This document shows positions 1 to 8,863 of a stretch of 64,000 nucleotides of DNA, in pieces. This DNA is from JAEUIG01 sp046349775 (lineage in GTDB: Bacteria; Planctomycetota; Planctomycetia; Planctomycetales; Planctomycetaceae), in contig JAXMBS010000012.1 of the NCBI GenBank assembly GCA_046349775.1, positions 1-64,000 of the forward strand. Direction: 5' to 3'. Under the pieces are notes generated by a model that had not been told where the DNA came from, did not search any database, and was given only the letters and a program-made list of their open reading frames with translations. The stretch's first letter is position 1. Each line of letters begins with the position of its first letter. The position numbers and the translations under genes were made by a program.

Positions 1-2
1 TC

Positions 3-431
3 GGCGATGAGAAACCGTTCGAGAATTTCGAACTCAAGGTGGACTGCAAGACCAAGAAGGGGAGCAACGGCGGCATCTACTTCCACACCAAGTTCCTCGA
101 CACCGGCTGGCCCAAGTACGGGCTCGAAGCGCAGGTCAACAACACCCAGCGCGACCCGCTGCGCAGCGGCAGCCTCTACGGCGTGGTCGACGTGAAGGAA
201 CAGAACATCCAGGACGACACGTGGTGGACGGAGCACATTATCGTCAAAGGGAAGCACATCACGATCAAGCTGAACGACAAGACGGTCGTCGATTACGAGG
301 AGCCGGCCGGCAAGGCGGCGTTCTCCGACCAGTATGAGCGGCGGCTGGGGAGCGGGACGTTCTGCCTGCAAGGGCACGATCCGGGGAGCACCGTGTACTA
401 CAAGAACATCCGCGTGAAGCGGCTGCCGTAG
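3..431 (+). CDS. DUF1080 (3-keto-disaccharide hydrolase-like) protein, 3' part
   Basis: The gene enters from the left edge already in frame, so the N-terminus is missing; about 142 residues are visible. The text reads as the second half of a DUF1080 concanavalin-like domain: a GGIYFHTKF strand, a WTEHIIVKG strand with KLNDKTVVDY (the usual 'ligand and N-D/G' hairpin), and a final FCLQGHDPGSTVYYKNIRV strand ending in KRLP. Family knowledge: DUF1080 proteins are mostly secreted or surface proteins acting on sugars and are greatly expanded in planctomycetes; the substrate here is unknown. A strong hairpin with a T run follows 49 bases after the stop, so this is the last gene of its transcript. 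Confidence 0.85.
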   Translation, partial: GDEKPFENFELKVDCKTKKGSNGGIYFHTKFLDTGWPKYGLEAQVNNTQRDPLRSGSLYGVVDVKEQNIQDDTWWTEHIIVKGKHITIKLNDKTVVDYEEPAGKAAFSDQYERRLGSGTFCLQGHDPGSTVYYKNIRVKRLP

Positions 432-479
432 GGACGCTGTCAACTTTTGCCCGTCAGTGGTCAGAAAACAGGTTCAGCA

Positions 480-516
480 GCCCGGTTGCTCCTCGGAGCG
501 GCCGGGCCGCTTTTTT
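480..516 (+). terminator. Rho-independent terminator after the DUF1080 gene
   Basis: Left arm GCCCGG-tt-GCTCC (480-492) pairs with GGAGC-gg-CCGGGC (495-507) over a two-base loop, followed three bases later by six T (511-516). It lies between two convergent genes and ends the plus-strand transcript just before the stop of the histidine kinase at 526. Confidence 0.8.
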
Positions 517-525
517 GCGCGAACG

Positions 526-2238
526 TCAGGAGGCGGCGAGGGCTTCGCCTCGTGCGGCGCGAATTGCATGCGCCGCAGCGCGTGCCGCGTCTTCATCATT
601 GCGAAACGGCGCGTCGATCTCGACCGGCAGCCGCACGCTGAATGTGCTCCCTTTTCCGAACTCGCTCTCAAGGAACACTTCGCCCCCCAGGAGCTTGGCA
701 ATCTCCTTGACGATCGACAATCCCAGGCCAGTCCCCTCGTGCTCGCGCGTGAGCGAGTCCGCCTGTTCCTGCAGTGCCCGGCCTTGCCGGAACTTTTCAA
801 AGATGGCCGCCTGGTCCTCCAGCGGAATGCCGACGCCGGTGTCCGCCACAACCATTTCCACCGCACCGTCTGCCGCGGGCCTTGCCGACACACGGATGCG
901 GCCGCCCTCGGGCGTGAACTTCACGGCGTTTGAGAGCAGATTGTTCATGATCTGCTGCATCTTGCCGAGATCCTGCCGGAGCCGCGGCGTGGCCGGATCG
1001 ACTTCCCATTGCAGGTCGATGTTTTTGCGCTCGGCCAACGGCAGAATCGATGCCGTCACGTGTTCAACAAAATCCGGGACCGAGACGTCAGTGGGATGGA
1101 TTTCCATCCGCCCGGCTTCCATCTTGGCGAGGTCGAGGATGTCGTTGATCAGCGCCAGCAGGTGCTGGCCGGAGGAAACGATGTTGAGCAGGTACTTCTT
1201 CTGGCGGTCCGTCAGATTCGAGGCTGTCGAGAGGACGTCGCTGAAACCCAGGATGCTGTTGAGCGGGGTTCGCAGTTCGTGGCTCATGGTCGCCAGAAAC
1301 TCGCTCTTGAGCCTGTTGAGCTGATGCAGGCTGAGGTTGGCCTGCGCGAGTTCATCGACCTTGGCGTCGAGATTTGTATTGGCCTGCCGCAGCTCGTCCT
1401 GAATCGTCACCAGGTGCCTGAGCATGCGGTTGAACGCGTGCGAGAGTTCCTCGAATTCATCGCCCGTGCGGATGTCGGCGCGCTGGTCGAGGTCGCCGCG
1501 GGCGATTGCCTCGCTGACCTCGTTGAGATGCAGAACCGGCTTGACGATCACGTAACGGACGATGACCGCCGCAGCGACCATGGACAACACGGCCGTAAGG
1601 ATTGCCGTGGCCCAGAGAATTCCCATGTTGCGGTTGAGCTGCGTGTCGGTCCGTTCGGAGGGAAAACTGATCTTTGCCACACCGAAGACGCCATCCCCCG
1701 AGACCGGGTCCACTTTGTCGGCGATGAACTGCTCGCCCGACTTCTGCGATCGGTGGCATTCCGCGCACCGGTCTCCCTGCCGCTGCCGCACCGGCTGAAA
1801 ATATTCGATCGTGCCGTCGGCGTCGTTCCGATGAGCAAAGAAGTCCTGGTTCTCATCGATGATCGCGCGGAAGGCGTCGTTTTCCGCCAGGGTGTCGGGG
1901 CGGAAGCCGGAATCAAACTTCTGATAGTCCAGCGGAATGAATTTCCACTTGTCGTCCCGCAGTTCTTCTGGTTTGAGATCCTGCGCGAGCGAGCTGATGA
2001 CTTCGGTTGATTGTGTCGCGCCCTCCATGAGTCGTTTCCAGTGAAACGTCTGCAGGTTTTGGGCGATCAACAACTCAACCTGCTCGCGCTGCTTCTGGCG
2101 GACGACGCGCAGGTTGAGCTGCGAATAGAAGTAGAAGCTGCCGGTGATCAGGACCAGCAGGCCGGTGGCGAACAGCATCCGGCACTTGAATTCCAGGCCG
2201 GTTTCGCCAAGCAGCCGTTTGAACGTGCGGTAGGACAT
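526..2238 (-). CDS. Membrane sensor histidine kinase with a CxxCH heme motif
   Basis: 570 residues from the ATG at 2238; an upstream TTG at 2283 in the same frame is possible but less likely. Order: transmembrane helix about 21-38; extracytoplasmic domain about 40-203 containing CAECH at 158-162, a c-type heme attachment site; second helix about 207-228; HAMP about 229-281; short coiled coil; HisKA with MSHELRTP (phospho-acceptor His320); HATPase_c with N box NNLLSNAVKF and G boxes VVADTGVGIP and EGTGLGLSIV. The heme-bearing sensor domain resembles the DUF3365/Tll0287-like group, seen in redox or gas sensors. It sits alone between a convergent DUF1080 gene and a divergent permease, with no response regulator beside it. 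Kinase function is sure from motifs; the signal is inferred. Confidence 0.93.
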   Translation of the reverse strand: MSYRTFKRLLGETGLEFKCRMLFATGLLVLITGSFYFYSQLNLRVVRQKQREQVELLIAQNLQTFHWKRLMEGATQSTEVISSLAQDLKPEELRDDKWKFIPLDYQKFDSGFRPDTLAENDAFRAIIDENQDFFAHRNDADGTIEYFQPVRQRQGDRCAECHRSQKSGEQFIADKVDPVSGDGVFGVAKISFPSERTDTQLNRNMGILWATAILTAVLSMVAAAVIVRYVIVKPVLHLNEVSEAIARGDLDQRADIRTGDEFEELSHAFNRMLRHLVTIQDELRQANTNLDAKVDELAQANLSLHQLNRLKSEFLATMSHELRTPLNSILGFSDVLSTASNLTDRQKKYLLNIVSSGQHLLALINDILDLAKMEAGRMEIHPTDVSVPDFVEHVTASILPLAERKNIDLQWEVDPATPRLRQDLGKMQQIMNNLLSNAVKFTPEGGRIRVSARPAADGAVEMVVADTGVGIPLEDQAAIFEKFRQGRALQEQADSLTREHEGTGLGLSIVKEIAKLLGGEVFLESEFGKGSTFSVRLPVEIDAPFRNDEDAARAAAHAIRAARGEALAAS

Positions 2239-2400
2239 CGGCCGGCGCGCGGGGTCATTGGAACCAGCGTTAGCGTAGCTCAATCGGCGGCGGACTGGTA
2301 CATCGGTTGACGTGCTGGCAGGATGGCGGGCAGTGCCTTAGACAGTCGCACGCCTGTCCTGGGAACTTGACGCCATCGACGACCGCAGCAACCACGACTC

Positions 2401-3855
2401 ATGCCTCATTCATCGGAGGATACTGCTCCCTCACCGTGTGCTGCGTCTGCGGCCGGGAATCCTCAGACTCTGCCGCAGTTGCTCGGACCACTCGATGCAA
2501 TTGCACTCGTCATCGGGGCGATTATCGGCAGCGGCATTTTCCTCAAGGTGGACACCATCGCCTCCGCGATGGGGAGCTTCGTGGGGATCCTGGCTGTATG
2601 GCTGGCCGGAGGCCTGGCCGCGTTGTGCGGGTCGCTGTCGGTGGCGGAGCTGTCGGCCATGCTGCCGCACGCGGGCGGGCCGTATGTGTACCTCGGCCGC
2701 GCCTATGGACGGCTCGCGGCGTACTTGTGGGGCTGGATCGAGTTCACGGTCGTCCGCACCGGCGCCATGGGGAGCCTGGCCTGCGCGACCGTCATCTACT
2801 TCAACCGGTTTCTGATCTCGCTGCAGCAGCAGGGTTACCTGCCGCACCAGCTGGCGGATGCCGTGCCGCTGTCGCATACGGCGCAAGGCGGACTGACGAT
2901 CCTGGCGGTATTGACGCTGTCGCTGATCAATATCGTCGGGACGCGCTGGGCCGCGTGGACCCAGAATGTCACAACGCTCATCAAGGTTGGATTTCTCGCA
3001 TTTCTCATGGCGGGGCCCGTGGTGCTCGGCAAGGGGAGCGCAGCGAACCTGCGGCCGCTCGCGCCCGAGAGTCTCGATGTCGACTTCTGGCGCGGATTTG
3101 GGTTAGCGCTCGTTGCAGTCTTCTGGCCGTACGACGGCTGGATCAACATCAGCTCGGTCGCGGAAGAGATTCGCCAACCGCAACGGAACGTGCCGCGCGG
3201 TCTGGGCGTTGGCATACTGGCCGTGATCGTGATCTACGTGGGCGCGAACGTCGGATATCATCTGGTGCTGCCAGTGGACCGCCTGCAGCACACGACAACG
3301 GTGGCGGCCGATGCGATGGGAGCGCTGATCGGCAACTGGGGAGCGACCGTGGCCGCTCTCGGTGTGGCGTGTTCGACGTTCGGCGCATTGAATTCGAATC
3401 TGCTGACCGGTCCGCGCGTGTACTTCGCCATGGCGCGAGACGGGTTGATCTCGCCGCGAATCGGCCGGATCCATGCCACGTTTCGGACGCCCGCGCACGC
3501 GATCGCCCTGCAGGCACTGTGGTCGCTGGTGTTGATCGCCGTTGTCTTCTGGCAGGTCGACGAGCCGAAGCAGGCGTTCGACCACTTGACCGACTTTGTC
3601 GTCCTGGGCACGACGATCTTTTGCGCGCTGACGGTCGCGGCGGTGTTCGTCCTCAGGCGACGGATGCCCGATGCCGAGCGACCGTATCGGACGTGGGGCT
3701 ACCCGCTGACGCCGCTGGTGTTCCTGCTGTCGGTCGGGGTTGTTGTGGCGACGATCCTGTTGAACAGCCCCTGGCAAGTGGCGTCGGTGACCGGGCTGCT
3801 GTCGCTGGGGGTGGCGGCGTACCGCTGGACGGGCGGTCACTCTGCAATTCCATAA
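2401..3855 (+). CDS. APC-family amino acid permease
   Basis: 484 residues, about 12 hydrophobic helices, normal length for the APC superfamily (basic amino acid/polyamine antiporter and LAT-like branch). The first helix carries the family motif GAIIGSGIF after a short hydrophilic N-terminus. It would move an amino acid across the inner membrane by exchange or with cations; the substrate cannot be read from sequence. The start is the ATG at 2401; no clear ribosome site precedes it. It is divergent from the histidine kinase, leaving about 160 bases for both promoters, and its stop is 27 bases from the end of the convergent DedA gene. Confidence 0.92.
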   Translation: MPHSSEDTAPSPCAASAAGNPQTLPQLLGPLDAIALVIGAIIGSGIFLKVDTIASAMGSFVGILAVWLAGGLAALCGSLSVAELSAMLPHAGGPYVYLGRAYGRLAAYLWGWIEFTVVRTGAMGSLACATVIYFNRFLISLQQQGYLPHQLADAVPLSHTAQGGLTILAVLTLSLINIVGTRWAAWTQNVTTLIKVGFLAFLMAGPVVLGKGSAANLRPLAPESLDVDFWRGFGLALVAVFWPYDGWINISSVAEEIRQPQRNVPRGLGVGILAVIVIYVGANVGYHLVLPVDRLQHTTTVAADAMGALIGNWGATVAALGVACSTFGALNSNLLTGPRVYFAMARDGLISPRIGRIHATFRTPAHAIALQALWSLVLIAVVFWQVDEPKQAFDHLTDFVVLGTTIFCALTVAAVFVLRRRMPDAERPYRTWGYPLTPLVFLLSVGVVVATILLNSPWQVASVTGLLSLGVAAYRWTGGHSAIP

Positions 3856-3881
3856 GGGCTGGCCCGCGCCGCGACTGCCAA

Positions 3882-4718
3882 TCACGAAGGTCCCTGCGAG
3901 ATTCTGTCAGAGGGACCGGCCACTGGAGGATTTGGCGTCGATTCGAACATGCGCGGCGGATGACGCTTTTCCCAGAAACGATGGAGTACCAGCCACAGGA
4001 GCAAGCCCAAGGCGAGGAACCCTATCGCCCAAAGATGCACGTGCTCGCGCAGGTTGAGGAGATCCTGCAGCTTGTCCGTGAAAAGATAAGCCAGCCAGAA
4101 ACTGGCCGGAACGCTGAGGAGGGCCGCGGCGCCGTCCATCGCCAGGAACGTCCAGAAAGTGACGTTCATCGTGCCGGCCGAGAGAAACAGCGCTGCGCGA
4201 ATTCCGGGAAGAAACCTCGCCCCGAAGATGATGCCTGCGCCGTATTTCGCAAAGTACGCCTGAATAGCCCGCTGCCGCTCGACGGTCAGCAGTTTCCGCG
4301 AGAGACGGTGCTCAAGGACGTGATTCCCCCAACGGCGCCCGAGGTAGTACATGATGGAATCGCCGGCCATCACGCCGAACATGCAGGCTCCCAGCGCCCA
4401 CCACGGTTTCAAATGCCCCGTTTGAGAGAGGATGGCCGACGTGAGGATTGGCACCTCCTCCGGCAACGGCAACCCGAGTCCGCACAGAAACAGGACCCCG
4501 ATGATGGCCGCGTACGTAAACCGCTCAATCAATTGTCCGACGCGGCTATTCTCGAGTTCTGTCGCAACGTCGTGCGCAGCCTCCGGCGCCGTGGACGTTT
4601 CCACAGTAACGGAGTCCGCCGGCGCAGCGGCCGCGCCGGCGTATGCCGTCAGCACTGTGGCAGCCGCCAGGGCCGCGAGCCACGCCATGAATGATGACCG
4701 CCGGTCTCGGGGCGCCAT
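3882..4718 (-). CDS. DedA-family membrane protein
   Basis: 278 residues from the ATG at 4718; an in-frame ATG at 4763 with GGAG 11 bases upstream is the alternative. The N-terminus looks like a signal peptide (MAPRDRRSS, then a hydrophobic run to AGAAAAP). The DedA (SNARE-associated/VTT) core follows: a re-entrant segment with GLGLPLPEEVPI, then GDSIMYYLGRRWG, and FGARFLPGIRA, the conserved F/G-x-R-x-x-P-x-x-R motif. DedA proteins are now linked to lipid-carrier and phospholipid flipping; some are needed for envelope stability. A long N-terminal extension before the first core helix is unusual. The gene is divergent from the receiver-HATPase gene. Confidence 0.88.
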   Translation of the reverse strand: MAPRDRRSSFMAWLAALAAATVLTAYAGAAAAPADSVTVETSTAPEAAHDVATELENSRVGQLIERFTYAAIIGVLFLCGLGLPLPEEVPILTSAILSQTGHLKPWWALGACMFGVMAGDSIMYYLGRRWGNHVLEHRLSRKLLTVERQRAIQAYFAKYGAGIIFGARFLPGIRAALFLSAGTMNVTFWTFLAMDGAAALLSVPASFWLAYLFTDKLQDLLNLREHVHLWAIGFLALGLLLWLVLHRFWEKRHPPRMFESTPNPPVAGPSDRISQGPS

Positions 4719-4985
4719 CCTGATTCCCACGCAATCCTGATCGCCAAGAAGCGTGCTCAACATCGTTTGTTTCGCTCCACTGTGCAAGCGGGAAGCCCCC
4801 GCAGAAACCCAAAGGGGTGGCGGAGCTGATTTCGGCAGGTGACGTGTCTGGCAGTTGTCACAGCGTCCGTTTTCCAATCGCGGGCGGTTCATGGAACCGT
4901 CCGGAAGGCTGCGGGCTGCGACGCAGCCTTGTCTCAGCCCGGCTCGACAAGCGACAATTGATTGCGCATCCCACTGTGCGCTTTC

Positions 4986-4989
4986 GGAG
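4986..4989 (+). promoter_or_regulatory. Ribosome binding site fixing the receiver-HATPase start
   Basis: GGAG six bases before the ATG at 4996. Clear Shine-Dalgarno sites are not universal in this window, so this one decides the start over an in-frame ATG farther upstream at 4855. Confidence 0.75.
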
Positions 4990-4995
4990 AGCATC

Positions 4996-5953
4996 ATGGC
5001 CATGGTTCTGGTCGTGGACGACTCCGCGGTCGACCGCCGGATCGTTCGCGGGTTGCTGGAGCATGCCGGCGAATTCGAAGTGGTCGAGGCCGAGGACGGG
5101 CAGGCGGCGCTCGCCGTCGTCGCGGAACGTGCGCCGGACCTGATCATCACCGACCTGCTCATGCCGCGGATGGACGGCTTTGGCGATGGTCGAGGCCCTC
5201 AAGGAGGACAACCCCGGCGTCCCGGTGATCCTGATGACCGGACGCGGCAGCGAGGAGATCGCCGCCAAGGCGCTCCAGCACGGCGCTGCGAGCTACGTTG
5301 CCAAGTCACGCTTGTCTGTCGACCTGGCGCCGACCGTCGAACGCATTCTCGTCGCCGCGCACGAGGACCGGACGCACACCCGGCCGCTGCATCACATGCG
5401 CCGTTGCCGGATGGAGTTCGAACTGCGCAACGACTTGTCGCTGATCCGGGCGACGGTGCATCTGCTGCAGCTCATGCTGCGTTGCCTGCCGCTGGGGGAC
5501 GAAATCGAGCGGCTTCGGGTCGGCGTTGCCCTCGCGGAGGCGCTCGAGAATGCGTACTTCCACGGCAACCTCGAGTTGAGCCGGCTTGATCCGCGCCCGG
5601 ATCGAGAAGACTATTCCGCACTCGCCGCCGATCGTGCGACACAGCTTCCGTTTCGCAATCGGCGGATTCACGTCGCCGTTGACATCCAGCGCACCGAAGC
5701 GGTGTTCGTGATCCGGGACGAGGGCCAGGGTTTTGACTCGTCCGCGTGGCTGACGAAGCCGATCCTGCTGAACGCCGACGACGTCGGCAATCGCGGCCTG
5801 AGCCTGATGCGAAGCATCATGGACGAGGTCCGCTACAGCGCGGCCGGCAATGAGGTCACGCTCGTGAAGCGGGCGGTACATCCGCCTCAGGCCGAAGACG
5901 ATCTGTCGAAGACGCGGGAGCTCCGCATTGGCGAATTGTTTGCGGATACGTAG
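4996..5953 (+). CDS. Response regulator receiver fused to an anti-sigma-type HATPase (frameshifted)
   Basis: About 318 residues. Receiver domain: VLVVDDSAVDRR (acidic pair), LIITDLLMPRMDG (phospho-acceptor Asp), MTGRG (Thr), and AKS near residue 105 (conserved Lys). The C-terminal half is an HATPase_c_2/RsbW-like domain with ALAEALENAYFHGN (N box) and IRDEGQGFD (G1 box), ending NEVTLVKRA. The reading frame slips at about 5180 (CTTTGG after the MDG codons; one extra T, or two lost bases, explains it), probably a sequence error because both halves are well conserved and a paralogue at 25040-25966 is intact. There is no HisKA domain, so the ATPase probably works as a serine kinase or anti-sigma switch controlled by receiver phosphorylation. 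No partner is encoded nearby. Confidence 0.85.
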
Positions 5954-6341
5954 GCGAAGGTCTCGGCGTTGCTCTTGGTGATCGCAGGCATGCGGTCGAA
6001 TCAAGTGTCATCGCGGGACTTGCGCCGCTGTCCGGCTGAAACCGATCGCTGTGAACCGCCGCGGCGATGTAAGAGTTACAATCGCAACGCTGTTCCGGGC
6101 GAGCGGCACCAGCGTCGCCGGCCGTCGCTGCTAAATCTGCATCTGATTATCGCCGGTAGACTTACGTCCGGCGGCCAGTGGTGCGTCGCCTTCAAGCCGG
6201 CAAAAGCTCGGTAATTGGCACTCTCCATGCATTCTTCCCAGTTGCCCGCCCGGTTCTTCCGGCGGCGACGAGTGATCGACCCGTCTGCGGCTTCTCGGCC
6301 GCCTCGTCCAAGTGACTGTCTTCATGGAAGGTGCGTAGCGC
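5954..6341. other. Intergenic region, 388 bases
   Basis: No open frame with protein-like composition and no strong hairpin with a T run was seen. It presumably carries the promoter of the metallopeptidase gene; AAGGTG lies just before that start. Confidence 0.4.
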
Positions 6342-7583
6342 ATGGATGCCTGGCGTGTCGCATTCCCGGACTCGTGGAACCGGTCCGCCGGCGTGCGCGG
6401 TTTCGTACGTTGCCCGCACAACGCACGAGCCCTCCACGCACTCCGTGCGGCCGGCTTGCTTGTGGCGCTTGTCTGGACGACAGCGCTGCAGGCAGCCACA
6501 GTCGCGACGAGAAACTTCGTCGTTCACGCTCAGACGGAAGACATTGCCCGACAGGTCGGCCAGGCCGCTGAGCACTACCGTAAAGAACTGGCCGTCGCCT
6601 GGCTCGGTCAGGAACTGCCGAACTGGTACCGCCCCTGTCCGATCAAAGTCAAAGTCGGCCAGATCGGCGCCGGCGGCGCCACGACGTTCACCTTTGAAGG
6701 GGGGGAAGTCTTCGGCTGGAACATGAACGTGCAGGGGACGCTTGAGCGGATCCTCGACTCTGTCATTCCGCACGAAGTCAGTCATACGATTTTCGCGAGT
6801 TATTTTCGGCGTCCGTTGCCACGCTGGGCCGATGAAGGAGCTGCCACGCTCGTCGAACATGAATCCGAGCGCTTGCGCCAGTCGAAACTGCTCAACCAGG
6901 TGCTCAGCACGAACCGTCGGATCCCGCTGCAACGTCTGCTGGAAATCACAGAGTATCCGGAGGACATGCACCAGGTCCTCACGCTGTACGCGGAGGGCTA
7001 TTCACTGGCCGACTTTCTTGTGCAGCAGCACGGTGAGCAAGGGCGGGCGAAGTATCTGCAGTTCCTGGCCGACGCTCACCAGCACGACTGGGCGTACGCC
7101 TTCAAGAAGTATTATGGATTCGGGAGTCTGCGCGACGTTGAGCAGAAATGGACCGGCTGGGTGCTGGCCGGCAGCCCGCCGCTGCCGATGAACAACGGCG
7201 ATGCGCTGCTGGCGGACGCCGGCGCGACCGCCCCGCACTCCGAGCCGGCGGCCAACAATGTCGCATCTGCGGCCCCGGCTCAGCCCCGGACAGCCGCTGC
7301 TCCTCCAACTCCGCTGATCCGTCTTGAACCACTGCCCACCATCCAGCGGCAATTGCGGAGCCGTGTCTCAGGCAGCGATCTCAACGCACCGGAACCCAAA
7401 TTCACGGCCATGCCGACGGTTGACGCCGAGATCCAGTTGGGGGAATCCGCCGTTCAGCCCGAAACCGACGCGGCACGTCCGGCTGATGCAAATCAGCGTC
7501 CGGTGCGACCGTCGATCGAACTGCCGCTGACCGGCAGTCTTCGCGAAGTGAACGCCGGCTACGACGACGCCTTCCAGCGATAA
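6342..7583 (+). CDS. Secreted gluzincin-type zinc metallopeptidase
   Basis: 413 residues. A long N-region and hydrophobic stretch at about 36-52 ending LQAA suggest export. The catalytic motif is HEVSH at 144-148, with WADEGAA at 163-169 giving the glutamate third zinc ligand (Glu166 or thereabouts), as in peptidase MA/DUF1570-like gluzincins. A helical domain follows, and the last ~150 residues are a Pro/Ala-rich, poorly conserved tail ending in a hydrophilic FQR. The substrate is unknown; family members are periplasmic or membrane-attached. The start at 6342 could be too early because the N-terminal ~35 residues are odd for a signal peptide. Confidence 0.82.
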   Translation: MDAWRVAFPDSWNRSAGVRGFVRCPHNARALHALRAAGLLVALVWTTALQAATVATRNFVVHAQTEDIARQVGQAAEHYRKELAVAWLGQELPNWYRPCPIKVKVGQIGAGGATTFTFEGGEVFGWNMNVQGTLERILDSVIPHEVSHTIFASYFRRPLPRWADEGAATLVEHESERLRQSKLLNQVLSTNRRIPLQRLLEITEYPEDMHQVLTLYAEGYSLADFLVQQHGEQGRAKYLQFLADAHQHDWAYAFKKYYGFGSLRDVEQKWTGWVLAGSPPLPMNNGDALLADAGATAPHSEPAANNVASAAPAQPRTAAAPPTPLIRLEPLPTIQRQLRSRVSGSDLNAPEPKFTAMPTVDAEIQLGESAVQPETDAARPADANQRPVRPSIELPLTGSLREVNAGYDDAFQR

Positions 7584-7691
7584 CCGCCGTGGTGTCCACT
7601 GGCGGCGCGCCGGCAAGTTGCTCATGATGCGCGTTGCCGCTTGCGAATTGACGCGAGCCTGGCGAATCGTGGCCAATCGGCAGCTTGATTC

Positions 7692-8169
7692 ATGCCGACC
7701 CCTGAAGACGTGCTGATCTGGAGTGCGGAGAATGAGGCGGCGACCGCACGGCTCGGCAAAGCGCTGGCGGCCGCGCTCCGGACCGGCGACGTCGTGGCGC
7801 TGAACGGCGATTTGGGCCGGCAAGACACGACTGGTGCAGGCGGTTGCATCCGCGCTCGGCGTCGTCGAGCAGACCGTTAACAGCCCCACGTTCGTGCTGA
7901 TCCACGAATACGACAGTCACGTCCTGCTGTATCATGTCGACGCCTATCGGCTGCGCGACAGCGACGAGTTTCTCAGCATCGGCGGCGACGAAGTCCTGGC
8001 CGGCGATCGCGCGTGCCTGATTGAATGGGCCGACCGGATTGCCGACATCCTGCCGCATGACCATCTCCGGCGCGAAGTCGCGGTCGCTGGTGAATCGCAG
8101 AGACAATTCACATTCACGCCGACCGGTCGCCGCTCCGCCGAACTCGTCCGGAAGTTCGCGCTCGGCTGA
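7692..8169 (+). CDS. tsaE: tRNA threonylcarbamoyladenosine biosynthesis ATPase TsaE (frameshifted)
   Basis: About 158 residues. TsaE (YjeE) is the small ATPase that, with TsaB, TsaC and TsaD, makes t6A37 on ANN-decoding tRNAs, and it is essential in most bacteria. The first part reads to ALNGDLG, then the frame breaks exactly in the P loop at about 7814-7817, where GGG stands for an expected GGGG; adding one G restores GDLGAGKT followed by RLVQAVASALGV. The rest is typical: NSPTFVLIHEY, HVDAYRL, and LIEWADR near the C-terminus. The break is best explained as a homopolymer sequencing error. No other t6A gene is adjacent. Confidence 0.88.
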
Positions 8170-8265
8170 CAGCAATGGGTGAAACACCGTTCGCGAGCCA
8201 CGAAGGAAGTGGCAAGGCATAGTCGCGGGCGTTTTCGACGATCGGGTGCGCACCGTCGTCGTCGG

Positions 8266-8745
8266 TCAATGCGCGTGACCGTTGTGCGCTGCATGCCCGC
8301 TCTGTACGGCATGGTCGCCGTGCGAATCATGATCGCCGTGGCCATGTTCGTCGTGCACGTCATCCGCCGGCTCGACGAAGTGGAGATAGCGGTCGACTGC
8401 GCCGGTCAACTGCACCGATCCGCACAGCAACATGATGACGAGCAGCGCGGTGACGTACATGAACTTGCCAAAGAAATTCGTAACGTGCAGACCCAGAAGG
8501 TGATGGAAACCATCCTCGGGAGGGGCGACGATGCCCCAAACGAGCACCATGACCGCCGCAATCAGCAGGACACCGATTACCCCTCCTGCCAGCAGATATT
8601 CGCGGAACTTGACCCAGTCCACGGCCAGGGTCCAGAACGCAACCCAGGCGATCAGCGGCCACCAGGGCGCGATTGCGGCGCCGAGCGCAGCGAGCACGCC
8701 CAGCACAGCCTCAAGGAGCGTCAGCAGCGAATTGAGCAGTTCCAT
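8266..8745 (-). CDS. Small membrane protein with a His/Asp-rich tail
   Basis: 159 residues. Three hydrophobic helices (about 8-28, 50-72 and 93-115) are followed by a cytoplasmic or periplasmic tail in which His alternates with Asp, Gly and Ala (HDEHGHGDHDSHGDHA and on to the end). Such tails commonly bind Zn, Ni or Co. I do not recognise the family. The ATG at 8745 starts right after a short word-repeat element; the gene follows the SDR gene on the same strand by about 120 bases. Real coding is supported by the clean membrane pattern. Confidence 0.7.
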   Translation of the reverse strand: MELLNSLLTLLEAVLGVLAALGAAIAPWWPLIAWVAFWTLAVDWVKFREYLLAGGVIGVLLIAAVMVLVWGIVAPPEDGFHHLLGLHVTNFFGKFMYVTALLVIMLLCGSVQLTGAVDRYLHFVEPADDVHDEHGHGDHDSHGDHAVQSGHAAHNGHAH

Positions 8746-8805
8746 ATGTTCAATACCAATAGTGCGGAGCCGGTGTGATAGCAGGGTCCGATCCAGCGTG
8801 CCAGC

Positions 8806-8860
8806 GAGTCAATGGTCAATGGTTCAAAACCTGTCACGATCAGCCATTAACAATTGACCG
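8806..8860. repeat. Heptad word element 1
   Basis: Two perfect copies of GTCAATG (8808-8821) are followed by a degenerate copy, then a spacer and a partly complementary arm around CCATTAACAATTGACC (8843-8858). It lies between the SDR gene end (8864) and the start of the His-rich membrane protein (8745). Confidence 0.6.
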
Positions 8861-8863
8861 TCC

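Noticed and set aside
2307..4694. A 795-codon plus-strand open frame across the permease and DedA genes
   Set aside because: Its text is Arg/Gly/Ala-rich without domains, and both strands underneath carry clear APC and DedA proteins. Long shadow frames are expected at this GC content.
5170..5200. Programmed frameshift in the receiver-HATPase gene
   Set aside because: No slippery heptamer or downstream structure, and similar breaks occur in many unrelated genes here. Sequence error is simpler.
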